Assembly: GCA_027459505.1 (NCBI GenBank)
Contig: DAIDIE010000036.1
Location: 1 to 64,000, forward strand
Length of the DNA: 64,000 nucleotides
Source of the DNA: Acidobacteriota bacterium
Lineage (GTDB): Bacteria > Acidobacteriota > Terriglobia > Terriglobales > SCQP01
Reading direction: 5' to 3'
Part shown: positions 35,132 through 46,513 of the stretch, piece by piece
Position numbering within the stretch: position 1 is the stretch's first letter
Layout of the letters: every line of letters begins with the position of its first letter
Notes under the pieces: model-generated
Told to the model about the DNA's origin: nothing
Databases searched by the model: none
What the model saw: the letters and a program-made list of their open reading frames with translations, nothing else
Made by a program: the position numbers and the translations under genes

Positions 35132-35989
35132 CTACTTTTGTTTCTGACACCGCGGGCAGAAGTGGGCGCTGCGGCCGGCGAGGACTACGCGCCGCAAGGG
35201 CGTGCCGCAGCGCAGGCAGGGCTCGCCGGTACGGCCGTAAACGCGGTGCCGCACCTGGAACCAGCCTTTCTCGCCGCTGCTGCCAACGTAATCGGAGATC
35301 GAAGAGCCACCCGCGGCAATCGCCTCGGCCAACACCTCCCGCACTGCGCCATGCAACCGGTAAAGCCGCGGCCTGGAGAGTCGCCGCGCCCGGGGGTGGA
35401 TGCCGGCGCGGAATAGACTCTCGTCGGCATAGATATTCCCGAGACCGCGCAGCAAGTTTTGATTCAGCAGCAGGTTCTTGATGGGCCCGCTTCGGCCGTG
35501 GAACAAGGCCGCCATTTCCGCGGCGTCGATTTCCAGCGGTTCCCGTCCACCGGCGACCAGCCGCTCGGGATCGCTCTCCGCACCGGCCGCGCCCAGCACA
35601 AAACGCCCAAAACGTCGCGGGTCAACGTAACGAAGCTGGCCGCTGCCGCCACTGCGGCGAAAGTGCAGGATGGCGTGGGTGTGCTTCTCCAAAGGCTCGC
35701 TCGCCTTCGACAAGAGCAGCTTGCCCGTCATCCCCAGGTGAATCATCAGCCGCAAATGCCGCGGCGCCGACTTCTGTTGCCGCGCGCCGGCTGGCGGGAC
35801 GAGATCCAGCAGGATGTATTTGCCCTTGCGGCGCACCCCTTCGATCAATGCGCCCGAGGCTCGCTGATAAAGCGCCGGCGGCCCTTCCAGCTGCTCCGGA
35901 AAGAGAGCCTCAATGGCCAGGAGCCTGGCGCCGGTGAGCGCCGGCGCCAGGCCACGGACAACCGTTTCAACTTCGGGAAGTTCCGGCAT
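35132..35989 (-). CDS. mutM: Formamidopyrimidine-DNA glycosylase
   Basis: This is a 285-residue Fpg that removes 8-oxoguanine and ring-opened purines. The N-terminal MPELPEVETVVRGL carries the catalytic Pro2/Glu3. The helix-two-turn-helix contains NLLLNQNLLRGLGNIYADESLF, and the C-terminal zinc finger has CLRCGTPL and CPRCQKQK. The length is normal. It lies immediately upstream of secA's 3' end on the same strand with a 72-base gap. Confidence 0.96.
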   Translation of the reverse strand: MPELPEVETVVRGLAPALTGARLLAIEALFPEQLEGPPALYQRASGALIEGVRRKGKYILLDLVPPAGARQQKSAPRHLRLMIHLGMTGKLLLSKASEPLEKHTHAILHFRRSGGSGQLRYVDPRRFGRFVLGAAGAESDPERLVAGGREPLEIDAAEMAALFHGRSGPIKNLLLNQNLLRGLGNIYADESLFRAGIHPRARRLSRPRLYRLHGAVREVLAEAIAAGGSSISDYVGSSGEKGWFQVRHRVYGRTGEPCLRCGTPLRRVVLAGRSAHFCPRCQKQK

Positions 35990-36061
35990 GAGACGGAGCC
36001 GCGTTCGTGCGGGGAGCGCTCTGAATCAGCAGACCAGTAGCAAGTGCCGTGCCGGACGCCG

Positions 36062-38989
<2,928 letters not shown>

Positions 38990-39433
38990 GAAAAAGGAGT
39001 TCCTGACCCTGGCTTGCCGCGTTGGCCGCCTGCGCGGAGAACGCAACTCATCCTGATTTGATGCTGCCTGACCTGATGCTTCACTTGATGCTGAAAGAGA
39101 AGTGGAGTGACGGGGCTTATCCCTCTTGAGGGGCACCGCCTGCGTGATCGCCTCCCGCGCTTCTCAGCCCCGCTCACCAGAGCGTCTGCGCAGGCTGGCC
39201 CTGGCTTCGCCCCCACACCTGCCGGTTGCCCTTGATTGGGGTCAACCGCCCTCTCCCGGCCTGCCGGAGCGCATAGTCCGCATTCGGGCAGCACTTCTCA
39301 TTTTAATCGCGATTGCCCACTGGCGGTGGCTTTTCCATTCTCTCCCGTAGCTGCCGTCCATCCCGGGGCCGGCCTTGTCACCGTCGATTGCGCGATTTCC
39401 TCTTGCCACCGCCCCACAAACTTTCTAACCTGA

Positions 39434-39740
39434 GAGGGAGCAGCCGTTCACGGCGGCTGCGCCGCAGAACTGGATGCTCCAGTTCCAGCCCTCCCCCGTG
39501 CAGCTTGCGGGCCGGGCCACTGATTTATGAGTAGCTGGACCAGCAATTTGGATGAACCTCACCCAGGCACACCGGCACTGGCCGGGCCGCCTGCTGCAGG
39601 TTCCCACCCTCTCGCCGCGGTGAACGCGTAGCCCTCCCCTCAGGGCGCTGCCCGTACATCCGCAGCCGCGGGTGTGCGACGCAAGCGCGTCACGATGACC
39701 GCGATGGGTTCCCCCCATCAATCGGCTCACCTGCCCGCTT
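39434..39740. other. Structured, gene-free region between secA and the MgtE_N/CBS gene (possible RNA)
   Basis: The gap from 38990 to 39797 has no credible gene. Within it, 39434-39493 folds on paper into a compact three-way junction: GAGGG/CCCTC (39434-38, 39489-93), GCAGCCG/CGGCTGC (39440-46, 39454-60) and GAACTGGA/TCCAGTTC (39467-74, 39478-85). Downstream are GCAGGT/ACCTGC (39596-601 with 39729-34) and GATGGG/CCCATC (39703-708, 39714-719). It ends about 60 bases before the + strand gene at 39798. It matches no riboswitch or RNase P RNA I know. Confidence 0.35.
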
Positions 39741-39797
39741 GTCGGTTGCTGACTTTTGCCGGCGTTAAATGCCGCTCTTAGCCAGGCGAGGTGGACG

Positions 39798-41033
39798 ATG
39801 TATTCCCTAACCGAACTGATTGGCATGCCCATCACCGACTGCCACGGCAAGTCGCTGGGCAAGGTACGCGAGCTGGTGGTGGAACCGGCCCACGATCCCA
39901 ACCTGGTGCAATTGCTGGTTTTTCGCCAGCAGGGGGCGCTCTATCAGGTACCGCTGCGGCTAAAAAACCTCTCCTCCAGTTCCATTGAGTTGGCGCCGGG
40001 CTGCCCCACTCCCCGGCGTTTGCAGCTTGATTCCGCCCAACTGCGCCTGCGCCGCGACGTTCTGGATCAGCAGATCATTGACGTCAACGGCCGTAAGGTC
40101 GTGCGCGTCAACGACGTCGAACTGGAGCCGGTCCCGCATCAGGGTCACCTCGACTTGCGCGCCATCCAGGTCGAAGTCGGCGTCTTAGGCGCGCTGCGGC
40201 GGCTGCTTCAGGGGCTCGTGCCCCGCGCCTGGCTGGCTGGCCTTTCCAGATGGGTGCGCCCCCGCCCCATCCCCTGGCACATGTTCAACCTCATCGAAAC
40301 CGATCCGGCGCGGCGGGTGAAGCTGCAGATTACCTATGACGCCCTGGCGCGTCTGCACCCGGCCGACTTGGCCGACATCATGGAAGAGTTGGCCCCCGCC
40401 GAGCGCGAAGCCGTCTTCGAGAGCCTGCAAAACGAGGTCGCCGCCGATGTGTTGGGCGAGGTCGAACCCCGCCTGCAGCGCAAGATCATTGCCTCGCTCG
40501 ACAAGGAAAAGGCCGCCGATATTGTCGAGGAGATGGAGCCAGATGAGGCCGCCGACATCCTCTCTGGCCTGCCCCATGAAGCCTCCGAAGAGATTCTGCG
40601 CGACATGGAAGCGCAGGAGCGCGAGGAGGTCAGTGACTTGCTGGAGTTCCGGCACGATTCGGCTGGCGGACTGATGACGACCGATTTTCTGGCCCTGCCG
40701 CTCTCCGCTACCGTGGCCGACGTGCCCGGCGCGCTCCATGCCTTCGAAGGCAACCTGGAGGTCGTCAACAGTGTGGTGCTGCTGGAAGAAAACGGCCGCC
40801 TTGCCGGCCTGGTGCCCCTGGCGCGCTTGCTGCTGGTTTCCGGCCTTACCCCGTTGGCCCAACTTCTTGTCGAAAGCGCCAGCGTCGCCGTGGAAAACTC
40901 GCGCGAGGAGGTTGCCGAACTCTTTGACAAGTACAACATGCTGACGCTGCCGGTGGTGAACCACGAGGGCCAGGTTTTGGGCGTAATTACCGCTGACGAC
41001 GTCATCAGTTCGCTGCGGGCACGCGAGCACTAA
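39798..41033 (+). CDS. PRC-barrel / MgtE N-domain / CBS-domain cytosolic protein
   Basis: This gene encodes 411 residues. Two PRC-barrel-like modules come first (LTELIGMPITDCHGKSLGKVRELVVE; QQIIDVNGRKVVRVNDVEL). A helical MgtE_N domain follows, with repeated HPADLADIMEELAPAE, EKAADIVEEMEPDEAADIL and ASEEILRDM helices. A CBS pair (LVPLARLLLVSG; DKYNMLTLPVVNHEGQVLGVIT) ends the protein. No channel transmembrane helices exist, so it is the sensor half of an MgtE without the pore. Such proteins are often found with NRAMP-type transporters; here the NRAMP-like gene is about 31 kb away. A GCGAGGTGGA ribosome-binding site precedes 39798. Confidence 0.85.
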   Translation: MYSLTELIGMPITDCHGKSLGKVRELVVEPAHDPNLVQLLVFRQQGALYQVPLRLKNLSSSSIELAPGCPTPRRLQLDSAQLRLRRDVLDQQIIDVNGRKVVRVNDVELEPVPHQGHLDLRAIQVEVGVLGALRRLLQGLVPRAWLAGLSRWVRPRPIPWHMFNLIETDPARRVKLQITYDALARLHPADLADIMEELAPAEREAVFESLQNEVAADVLGEVEPRLQRKIIASLDKEKAADIVEEMEPDEAADILSGLPHEASEEILRDMEAQEREEVSDLLEFRHDSAGGLMTTDFLALPLSATVADVPGALHAFEGNLEVVNSVVLLEENGRLAGLVPLARLLLVSGLTPLAQLLVESASVAVENSREEVAELFDKYNMLTLPVVNHEGQVLGVITADDVISSLRAREH

Positions 41034-41136
41034 GCCCCGGGAAAGGGCGAACAATTTGACGCTTTCAGGGCGTTTGGGCGATTTTGTGCACTTTTAATTG
41101 ACCGCGGGCCGGTGCGGGCGCTACTCTAGCCGCGCC

Positions 41137-42291
41137 GTGACAGTCACGCCATCCCTCGCCGATGATGCCCTTGCCGCAACCACCGTCCTGGTGGTGGACG
41201 ACGAAGCCCCTGTTCGTGAGATCCTGCAGGAAATCCTCAAGCTCGACGGGCACCACAGTCTCGCCTGCGACAGCGGCGAGGCGGCCCTGAACGCCCTGCG
41301 GCAACAACCGTTTGATCTGGTCATCTCCGACCTGCGGATGCCCGGCATTTCCGGCCTGGAGCTGTTGCGGCAGGTACACGACAGCTATCCCCGCATTGGG
41401 GTGATCATGATCACCGCCGTCAGCGAACTCCAGGTGGGCCTGGAGGCGATGCGCGCCGGCGCGATCGACTACATCACCAAACCCTTCAACCTGGAACTGG
41501 TTTCCAGCAGTATCCGCCGCGCCTTGCGCATCAAGCGCCTCGAGCGTGAAGTGGAGGACTACCGTCTGCACCTGGAAGGCATGGTGCGGCAGCGAACCGC
41601 CGAGTTGGAAACCGCCCTCGAACAGATTCGCCAAACCTACGACGAGACACTGCGCGCCCTCGGCTCCGCGCTCGACATCCGCGCCACCGAAATGGGTGGC
41701 CACTCCTTGCGCGTCAGCCGCTATTGCGAGGAGCTTGGCCGCGCCATGGGTTGCGAGGGTGAAGAGCTGCGCAATCTGGTGCGCGGAGCCTTTCTCCATG
41801 ACATCGGCAAGCTCGGTATCCCCGACGCCATCCTGCTCAAACAGGGACGGCTCACCGCCCAGGAACGCCGCGTGATGGAAACCCACGCCGCCGTCGGCTT
41901 CGAACTGGTGCGTCGCATTGCCTTCCTGGCGCCGGCCTCGGAAATTGTCCTCTATCATCAGGAACGCTACGATGGCACCGGCTACCCGCACGGCCTCAAG
42001 GGAGCGCAGATTCCGTTTGGGGCTCGCGTTTTCGCCATCGCTGACGCGCTGGACGCGATGACCTCCGACCGCCATTATCGGGCGGCCATTCCTTTCGAGC
42101 TGGCGCGCGAGGAGATCATTCGCGAATCGGGACGGCAGTTCGATCCGCAAATGGTCAATGCTTTCCTGGCCATCCCATCCGAGGTCTGGCCACGCATTCA
42201 GCGCGAAGTACGCGAGGTACGCGACAACGGCAATCCGGAGCACTCCCCCGTTCCCCGCACCGCATTGCACGCCTTGTCGCCCGTCCCCTGA
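41137..42291 (+). CDS. Response regulator with HD-GYP phosphodiesterase domain
   Basis: This gene encodes 384 residues. An N-terminal receiver domain (about residues 16-130; VLVVDDEAP, phospho-acceptor Asp in LVISDLRMPG, Lys in DYITKPFN) is joined by a coiled-coil-like linker to an HD-GYP domain. That domain has AFLHDIGKLGIPD, MRTHAAVGFEL-type METHAAVGFEL, YHQERYDGTGYPHGL and FAIADALDAMTSDRHY. It predicts phosphorylation-controlled cyclic di-GMP hydrolysis. No histidine kinase is adjacent. The start is a GTG at 41137. Confidence 0.92.
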   Translation: MTVTPSLADDALAATTVLVVDDEAPVREILQEILKLDGHHSLACDSGEAALNALRQQPFDLVISDLRMPGISGLELLRQVHDSYPRIGVIMITAVSELQVGLEAMRAGAIDYITKPFNLELVSSSIRRALRIKRLEREVEDYRLHLEGMVRQRTAELETALEQIRQTYDETLRALGSALDIRATEMGGHSLRVSRYCEELGRAMGCEGEELRNLVRGAFLHDIGKLGIPDAILLKQGRLTAQERRVMETHAAVGFELVRRIAFLAPASEIVLYHQERYDGTGYPHGLKGAQIPFGARVFAIADALDAMTSDRHYRAAIPFELAREEIIRESGRQFDPQMVNAFLAIPSEVWPRIQREVREVRDNGNPEHSPVPRTALHALSPVP

Positions 42292-42301
42292 TGCGGAGCT
42301 G

Positions 42302-42829
42302 TTACTGCACCCCGCTGAACGCTTCCGCCCTACCTTGCTCATCAATCCGGAACAGCCCGGCAAACCCCTCCGACAAGCTGGGGACACGCAGCTTTTTGGC
42401 AAACTTCTGCATGACCGCCTCGGGCACCTGGCGGCTGCGGCCGCGATTGCGCCGCAGGCAGACATCCAGCGGCACATCGAAATAGAACGCGTACACCGGG
42501 TACATCTGCTCGGTCGCCATCTGAATCAGAGGCTTGCGTTCATGCGGGCTCAGGTTGGTGGCGTCCAGAAACGTGCGCGGCATGCGGCTCGTCAATCGAG
42601 CGCGATAGGCGTGACGGTAGAGGGAAAAGACCAGGTCCGGAGAACGCTGGTCGTCTTCATCGTCAAACAGGATGCGCCGCATCTCGTCGGTAGAGAGACC
42701 AGCGAGCCCGCGCTGCGCCAGATATGAGGATTTCCCCGCTCCCGGCAGGCCGATCAGCAGCGCCACGCAAAACTGCGGCAGGTGCGGCAATGGCGGCGCC
42801 TCCGGTCGCTCGGTCATTTCTGGGGCCAT
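42302..42829 (-). CDS. P-loop nucleotide kinase (polynucleotide kinase-like, AAA_33 type)
   Basis: This gene encodes 175 residues. Walker A GLPGAGKSS (about residues 24-32) is followed by STDEMRRILFDDE, a DATNLSPHERKPLI motif typical of Pnkp-type and related small kinases, and an FYFDVPLDVCLRRNRGRSRQVPE lid segment. It probably phosphorylates a nucleic-acid end or small metabolite; the substrate is not evident. The start MAPEMTERPEA at 42829 is chosen from the first in-frame ATG without similarity upstream. It is convergent with the HD-GYP gene. Confidence 0.8.
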   Translation of the reverse strand: MAPEMTERPEAPPLPHLPQFCVALLIGLPGAGKSSYLAQRGLAGLSTDEMRRILFDDEDDQRSPDLVFSLYRHAYRARLTSRMPRTFLDATNLSPHERKPLIQMATEQMYPVYAFYFDVPLDVCLRRNRGRSRQVPEAVMQKFAKKLRVPSLSEGFAGLFRIDEQGRAEAFSGVQ

Positions 42830-42894
42830 GACACCTCTGGTATTAATGTACCCGCATTCACCCCGCCACCGCGACGCTCTGCTAGCATGACCGC

Positions 42895-44019
42895 ATGACC
42901 ATCTCACGACGCGGATTTTTGTTGACCGGCGGCGCCGCCCTGGCTTCCGGAAAACTCCTCAGGTCGCTTCCGCCACAACACGATCCGGCGCAAAAAGTGG
43001 GCTACTGCATCGTGGGACTGGGACGGGTATCAATCAATGAGTTTCTGCCGGGACTGCGCTTTGCCCCTCATGCGCGTCCGGTGGCAATTGTCAGCCGTGA
43101 CGCGCGGATTGCCCGCATCATCGCCAAACAGTACGGCATCGCCGAGAAAAATATTTACAGCTACGCCAATTTCGCGAGCATTGCCGACAACCCCGCCATT
43201 GATGCCGTCTACATTGCGCTGCCCAACTCCATGCATGCCGAATACACCGTGCGCGCGGCGCAGGCCGGCAAGCACGTGCTTTGTGAAAAGCCCATGGCGA
43301 CCAGCGTGGCCGAAGCACAACAGATGATTGCGGCCTGCCGCAAAGCTAGCCGCAAGCTGATGATCGCCTACCGCTGCCACTTCGAGCCGGTGACGCAAAA
43401 GGCGCGCGAGCTGGTCGAAAGCCGGGCCATGGGAACTCCCCAGATCTACACCGGAACCTTCGGCTTCAGCATTTCCCCTAGCTTTGAGCTGATGGGCGAG
43501 AGGCGCAAGGAATGGCGCCTGGTGCGCGCCATGGCGGGCGGCGGACCGCTGATGGATGTGGGCATCTACTGCCTCAATGGCATTCGCTACGTCTCCGGCG
43601 AAGAGCCGGGGGCCATTGATGCCGTGATTGGACGTCAGCCGCAAGACCCCCGCTTCCGCGAAGTGGAAGAAAACCTGAGCTGGACGATGCGCTTCCCTTC
43701 CGGCGCCACCGCGTCATGCTCCACCACGTACGCCAGCGATACCGGCGAACGCCTGAAGGTGTGCTGCTCGCACGCCACCCTGACGCAGGAGCCGGCCTAC
43801 AGCTACGCCAGCCACCGTTTGCATGTAGAGGGCGGCCCCAACCTGGACTTCACCCCACACTTTCCAGGACCGCAGCAATTCGGCGCCGAGGCGGAGCACT
43901 TCGCGCAGTGCATCCTGCACAACCTGCAGCCGCTCACCCCCGGCGAGGAGGGCTTGCGCGACATGCAGATCATTGCCCGCATCTACGCCTCCGCCGCCAG
44001 CGGAAAAATCAGCGCCTGA
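42895..44019 (+). CDS. Gfo/Idh/MocA family oxidoreductase with TAT signal
   Basis: This gene encodes 374 residues. The N-terminus MTISRRGFLLTGGAALASG is a twin-arginine signal, so a pre-folded NADP-bound enzyme is probably exported, as in glucose-fructose oxidoreductase. The Rossmann part (YCIVGLGRVSINEFLPGL) is followed by the family EKP motif (GKHVLCEKPMATSVAEA) and a C-terminal substrate domain with a GGGPLMDVGIYCLNGIRYV motif. The sugar substrate is unknown. It directly precedes tRNA-fMet. Confidence 0.9.
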   Translation: MTISRRGFLLTGGAALASGKLLRSLPPQHDPAQKVGYCIVGLGRVSINEFLPGLRFAPHARPVAIVSRDARIARIIAKQYGIAEKNIYSYANFASIADNPAIDAVYIALPNSMHAEYTVRAAQAGKHVLCEKPMATSVAEAQQMIAACRKASRKLMIAYRCHFEPVTQKARELVESRAMGTPQIYTGTFGFSISPSFELMGERRKEWRLVRAMAGGGPLMDVGIYCLNGIRYVSGEEPGAIDAVIGRQPQDPRFREVEENLSWTMRFPSGATASCSTTYASDTGERLKVCCSHATLTQEPAYSYASHRLHVEGGPNLDFTPHFPGPQQFGAEAEHFAQCILHNLQPLTPGEEGLRDMQIIARIYASAASGKISA

Positions 44020-44032
44020 CCCCTTGCTCGTG

Positions 44033-44061
44033 TTGACAGATGGTTGGGCATTTGAGAGCAT
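44033..44061 (+). promoter_or_regulatory. Probable promoter of tRNA-fMet
   Basis: A perfect TTGACA at 44033-44038 is followed after 17 bases by GAGCAT (44056-44061), just before the tRNA 5' end at 44067. The -10 match is weak. Confidence 0.45.
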
Positions 44062-44066
44062 GGATT

Positions 44067-44143
<77 letters not shown>

Positions 44144-44181
44144 AACATTCGCGCCCCTCGCTCCTCCTTCCGGCTTAAAAC

Positions 44182-44247
44182 ATTCCCGCCCGGGAATTTT
44201 TCTAGTCTTCCCAGCCCGAAAACATCGTAATATTCCCGTACGGTAAC
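44182..44247. promoter_or_regulatory. Two operator-like palindromes before hipB
   Basis: ATTCCCG-CC-CGGGAAT (44182-44197) is a perfect 7+2+7 dyad. ATTCCCG-TA-CGGTAAC (44232-44247) has the same left arm and spacer with a 5/7 right arm. They are 50 bases apart, about five helical turns, directly upstream of the hipB-like gene. This is the arrangement expected for cooperative autorepression. Confidence 0.7.
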
Positions 44248-44269
44248 TTCGATCCAGGAGCCAAGAGCC

Positions 44270-44518
44270 TTGAAGTACACACCGACCACCATCGGCAAGC
44301 TCATACGGGAGACTCGCAAAAACCTGGGCATCAACCAGAAAGCGCTCGCGCTGACCTCCGGCACCGGCCTGCGGTTCATCATCGAATTGGAGAAAGGCAA
44401 AGAAACCTGCCAGATAGGCAAGGTGCTCACGGTTCTCCAGACGCTCGGCATCAAGGTGTCGCTGAGGCCGCCCGCGACGGCGGCGCAGGAAGGATCAAGC
44501 AATGCCCCGCACGCTTGA
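44270..44518 (+). CDS. HipB-like HTH antitoxin/repressor
   Basis: This is an 82-residue XRE-family DNA-binding protein: IGKLIRETRKNLGINQKALALTSGTGLRFIIELEKGKETCQIG is a helix-turn-helix (given here as family pattern) as in HipB antitoxins that read y4mF-type operators. The best start is a TTG at 44270 behind AGGAG. The stop lies inside the next gene (17-base overlap), so translation is coupled to the hipS/hipA-like gene. Confidence 0.85.
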   Translation: MKYTPTTIGKLIRETRKNLGINQKALALTSGTGLRFIIELEKGKETCQIGKVLTVLQTLGIKVSLRPPATAAQEGSSNAPHA

Positions 44519-44792
44519 CGTCTACCTGTACGCCGACCTTGCCGGACATCTGAGGCAGGACGATGCCGGCGATATGAGCTTCCAGTACGCGCAAAGCTGG
44601 CTGCAGCAGCCGGGCGCCGTCCCGCTGTCCCAATCGCTACCGCTGCGTTTGGAGCGATTTCGCCGCAAGGAATGCCGCGGCTTCTTCGCGGGCATCCTGG
44701 AACACAGGCTGCAAGCCATTGTCGAAGGCGATGAGGATGCCGGCGCCGTGTTTAACCCCGTGCGGCAGATCCTGGCGTTTCGTGAAATGTGA
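44502..44792 (+). CDS. HipS-like protein or truncated HipA (N-terminal subdomain only)
   Basis: This gene encodes 96 residues corresponding to the N-subdomain 1 of HipA kinases: DVYLYADLAGHLRQD, MSFQYAQSWLQQPGAVPLSQ, SLPLRLERFRRKECRGFFAG. Normal HipA would continue into NLLPEG and a ~300-residue kinase domain. Here the last 30 residues diverge and stop. It could be HipS of a HipBST-type tripartite system, but no HipT kinase follows (the next gene is on the other strand), or it is a HipA remnant. It overlaps hipB by 17 bases. Confidence 0.75.
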   Translation: MPRTLDVYLYADLAGHLRQDDAGDMSFQYAQSWLQQPGAVPLSQSLPLRLERFRRKECRGFFAGILEHRLQAIVEGDEDAGAVFNPVRQILAFREM

Positions 44793-44827
44793 TCACGAAT
44801 CCGCCGAGCTGTGTTACTTTCCCCGTC

Positions 44828-46111
44828 TTACCGCAGCACCTCGACCCGCGCCGGCGCGAGCTTGGGCGACAACCATTGGATTACTGCCAATGCCAGCACA
44901 TAGGCGCAGCAGGCAATGGCGAACAGCAGCATGTAGCTGTGCGTCCAGGCGATGATGTAGCCGGCGCTATTGGAGAAAAGCGCCCCGCCAATCGAGCCCG
45001 CCATGCCCCCAATGCCGACCACGCTGGCCACCGCGGCTTTGGGAAAAACGTCGGAAGGGATGGTGAAGATGTTCGCCGACCAGCCCTGATGCGCGGCGGC
45101 CGCGAGTCCCACCAGCGCGACCACGACCCAAAGATTATGCGAAAAGGGGGCGAAGATCACCGGCAACACCGCCAATGCGCAGATCAGCATGGTGACCTTG
45201 CGGGCGAAGTTGGCCGGCTTGCCGGAACGCAAGAGCCGCGCCGGCAACCAGCCGGCCGCCAGGCTCCCCGCAATCGAGATCACGTAAACCGTTGCGAAAG
45301 GAACACTGGTCTGCGCCAGCGTGAGGTGGAAAGTTCCTTGCAGATAGCGCGGCAGCCAAAACAGCCAGAACCACCAGATCGGGTCAGTCAGGAACTTGCC
45401 CAGCGAAAACGCCCAGGTCTCCTTCACTCCGAGCAGTGCTACCCAGGAGACGCGCTCCACCTGCTCCACCGTCCCTCCAACCGCGCCCGTACCCTTCTCC
45501 GCAGCCGCTTGCGGCGGCCGGCGATAAATCAGCAGCCACAAAACCAGCCAGACCAGCCCGAGCGCTCCCGTACCCACAAAGGCTTTGCGCCAGCCAAACT
45601 GCTGCGTGAAGTAGACAACGACAAAGGGCACCAGCATGGTGCCCACGTTGGCGCCCGAGTTGAAGAGCGCCGTGGCCAGCGACCGCTCGGCTTGCGGAAA
45701 CCACTCCGCCACGGTTTTGATGCAGGCCGGAAAATTAGCCGCCTCGCAAACTCCCAGCAGAACCATCGCAATCCCAAGGCCCATCACGCTATGGGCCGCT
45801 CCCGGCAACATGGCCGCAATACTCCACAGCACCATGGAAAGCGCAAACGACAGGCGCGTACCCAGCTTGTCGGTAATACCGCCAGCGACCAGAAGGCCAA
45901 TCGCATAGGCCATTTGAAAACCGGCAATGATGTGCCCGTAGGTGACGGGAGTCAGCCCCGGAATGATGCCTTCCAGCATCTTCTCCAACTGGCTGAGGAC
46001 GCTGCGGTCCACGTAAGCGATCACTGTGGCGAAAAACAGCAGGGCGCAGATCACCCAGCGCACATTCGAACGGGAGGCGGTCTTATTGGAAGAAGCGATG
46101 GGAGAGCTCAT
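44828..46111 (-). CDS. MFS transporter of the anion:cation symporter (ExuT/hexuronate-like) family
   Basis: This is a 427-residue, 12-helix major-facilitator protein. The N-terminal VRWVICALLFFATVIAYVDRSVLSQ resembles ExuT/GudP-type hexuronate or glucarate transporters; GGITDKLGTRLSF is the conserved loop 2-3 motif. LLGVCEAANFPACIKTVAEWFP is the typical TM4 region of the ACS family. The substrate, probably a sugar acid, is inferred only. The gene ends 35 bases from the hipS-like stop (convergent). Confidence 0.87.
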   Translation of the reverse strand: MSSPIASSNKTASRSNVRWVICALLFFATVIAYVDRSVLSQLEKMLEGIIPGLTPVTYGHIIAGFQMAYAIGLLVAGGITDKLGTRLSFALSMVLWSIAAMLPGAAHSVMGLGIAMVLLGVCEAANFPACIKTVAEWFPQAERSLATALFNSGANVGTMLVPFVVVYFTQQFGWRKAFVGTGALGLVWLVLWLLIYRRPPQAAAEKGTGAVGGTVEQVERVSWVALLGVKETWAFSLGKFLTDPIWWFWLFWLPRYLQGTFHLTLAQTSVPFATVYVISIAGSLAAGWLPARLLRSGKPANFARKVTMLICALAVLPVIFAPFSHNLWVVVALVGLAAAAHQGWSANIFTIPSDVFPKAAVASVVGIGGMAGSIGGALFSNSAGYIIAWTHSYMLLFAIACCAYVLALAVIQWLSPKLAPARVEVLR

Positions 46112-46410
46112 AGACTCGGTTTCGAGCCTTTATACACCCGGTCGCGTCTGGATTGGAACCATTGATTCACACGGCGAAACAGGGCAATCATCCTTGCCGT
46201 CAGTTTCACCGACACGCGATTTCACCAACACGCCAGCGACGCTGTCGCGGACGACAAAAACGGCCGCGATGGCCAGACAGGGGGCACCCGGAGTTCCACC
46301 TCTCCCCCCCGAGGAATGGCGGCCGCCAAGACGGACAAACTGCCGCAGCGGCTGCACAACTTTGAAATCCACATGCTCTTGGGAGACCGGGACGTGAATG
46401 GGCAGAAGGC
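46112..46410. other. Gene-free stretch between MFS gene and TonB-receptor terminators
   Basis: No supported gene or repeat copy is seen here. Short open frames on both strands show no family match. The MFS gene promoter should lie near 46112-46160 on the minus strand. Confidence 0.4.
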
Positions 46411-46444
46411 AAAAAAATAGGGGAGAGGTTGGGTTCCTCTCCCC
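46411..46444 (-). terminator. Rho-independent terminator after the TonB-dependent receptor gene
   Basis: On the minus strand GGGGAGAGG/CCTCTCCCC (46436-46444 with 46420-46428, 7-base loop) is followed by seven T residues (46411-46417). It lies about 70 bases past the receptor stop. Confidence 0.8.
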
Positions 46445-46470
46445 AGATGAAGTGTGTGTGCAGGGGTGTA

Positions 46471-46492
46471 GGGCCGGGGTAGACCCCGGCCC
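46471..46492. terminator. Strong GC hairpin downstream of the receptor stop
   Basis: GGGCCGGGGT-AGA-CCCCGGCCC is a 9-bp perfect stem just beyond the receptor stop, ahead of the T-tailed terminator. It has no T run of its own and may act as an mRNA-stabilising or first-stage terminator. Confidence 0.45.
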
Positions 46493-46513
46493 TGTCTCGC
46501 GGTCCGAGAACCG

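Noticed and set aside
39434-39740. M-box, cobalamin, Mn or c-di-AMP riboswitch
   Set aside because: I compared the recalled consensus cores of these classes on both strands and none aligned, so the region is left as an unnamed structured element.
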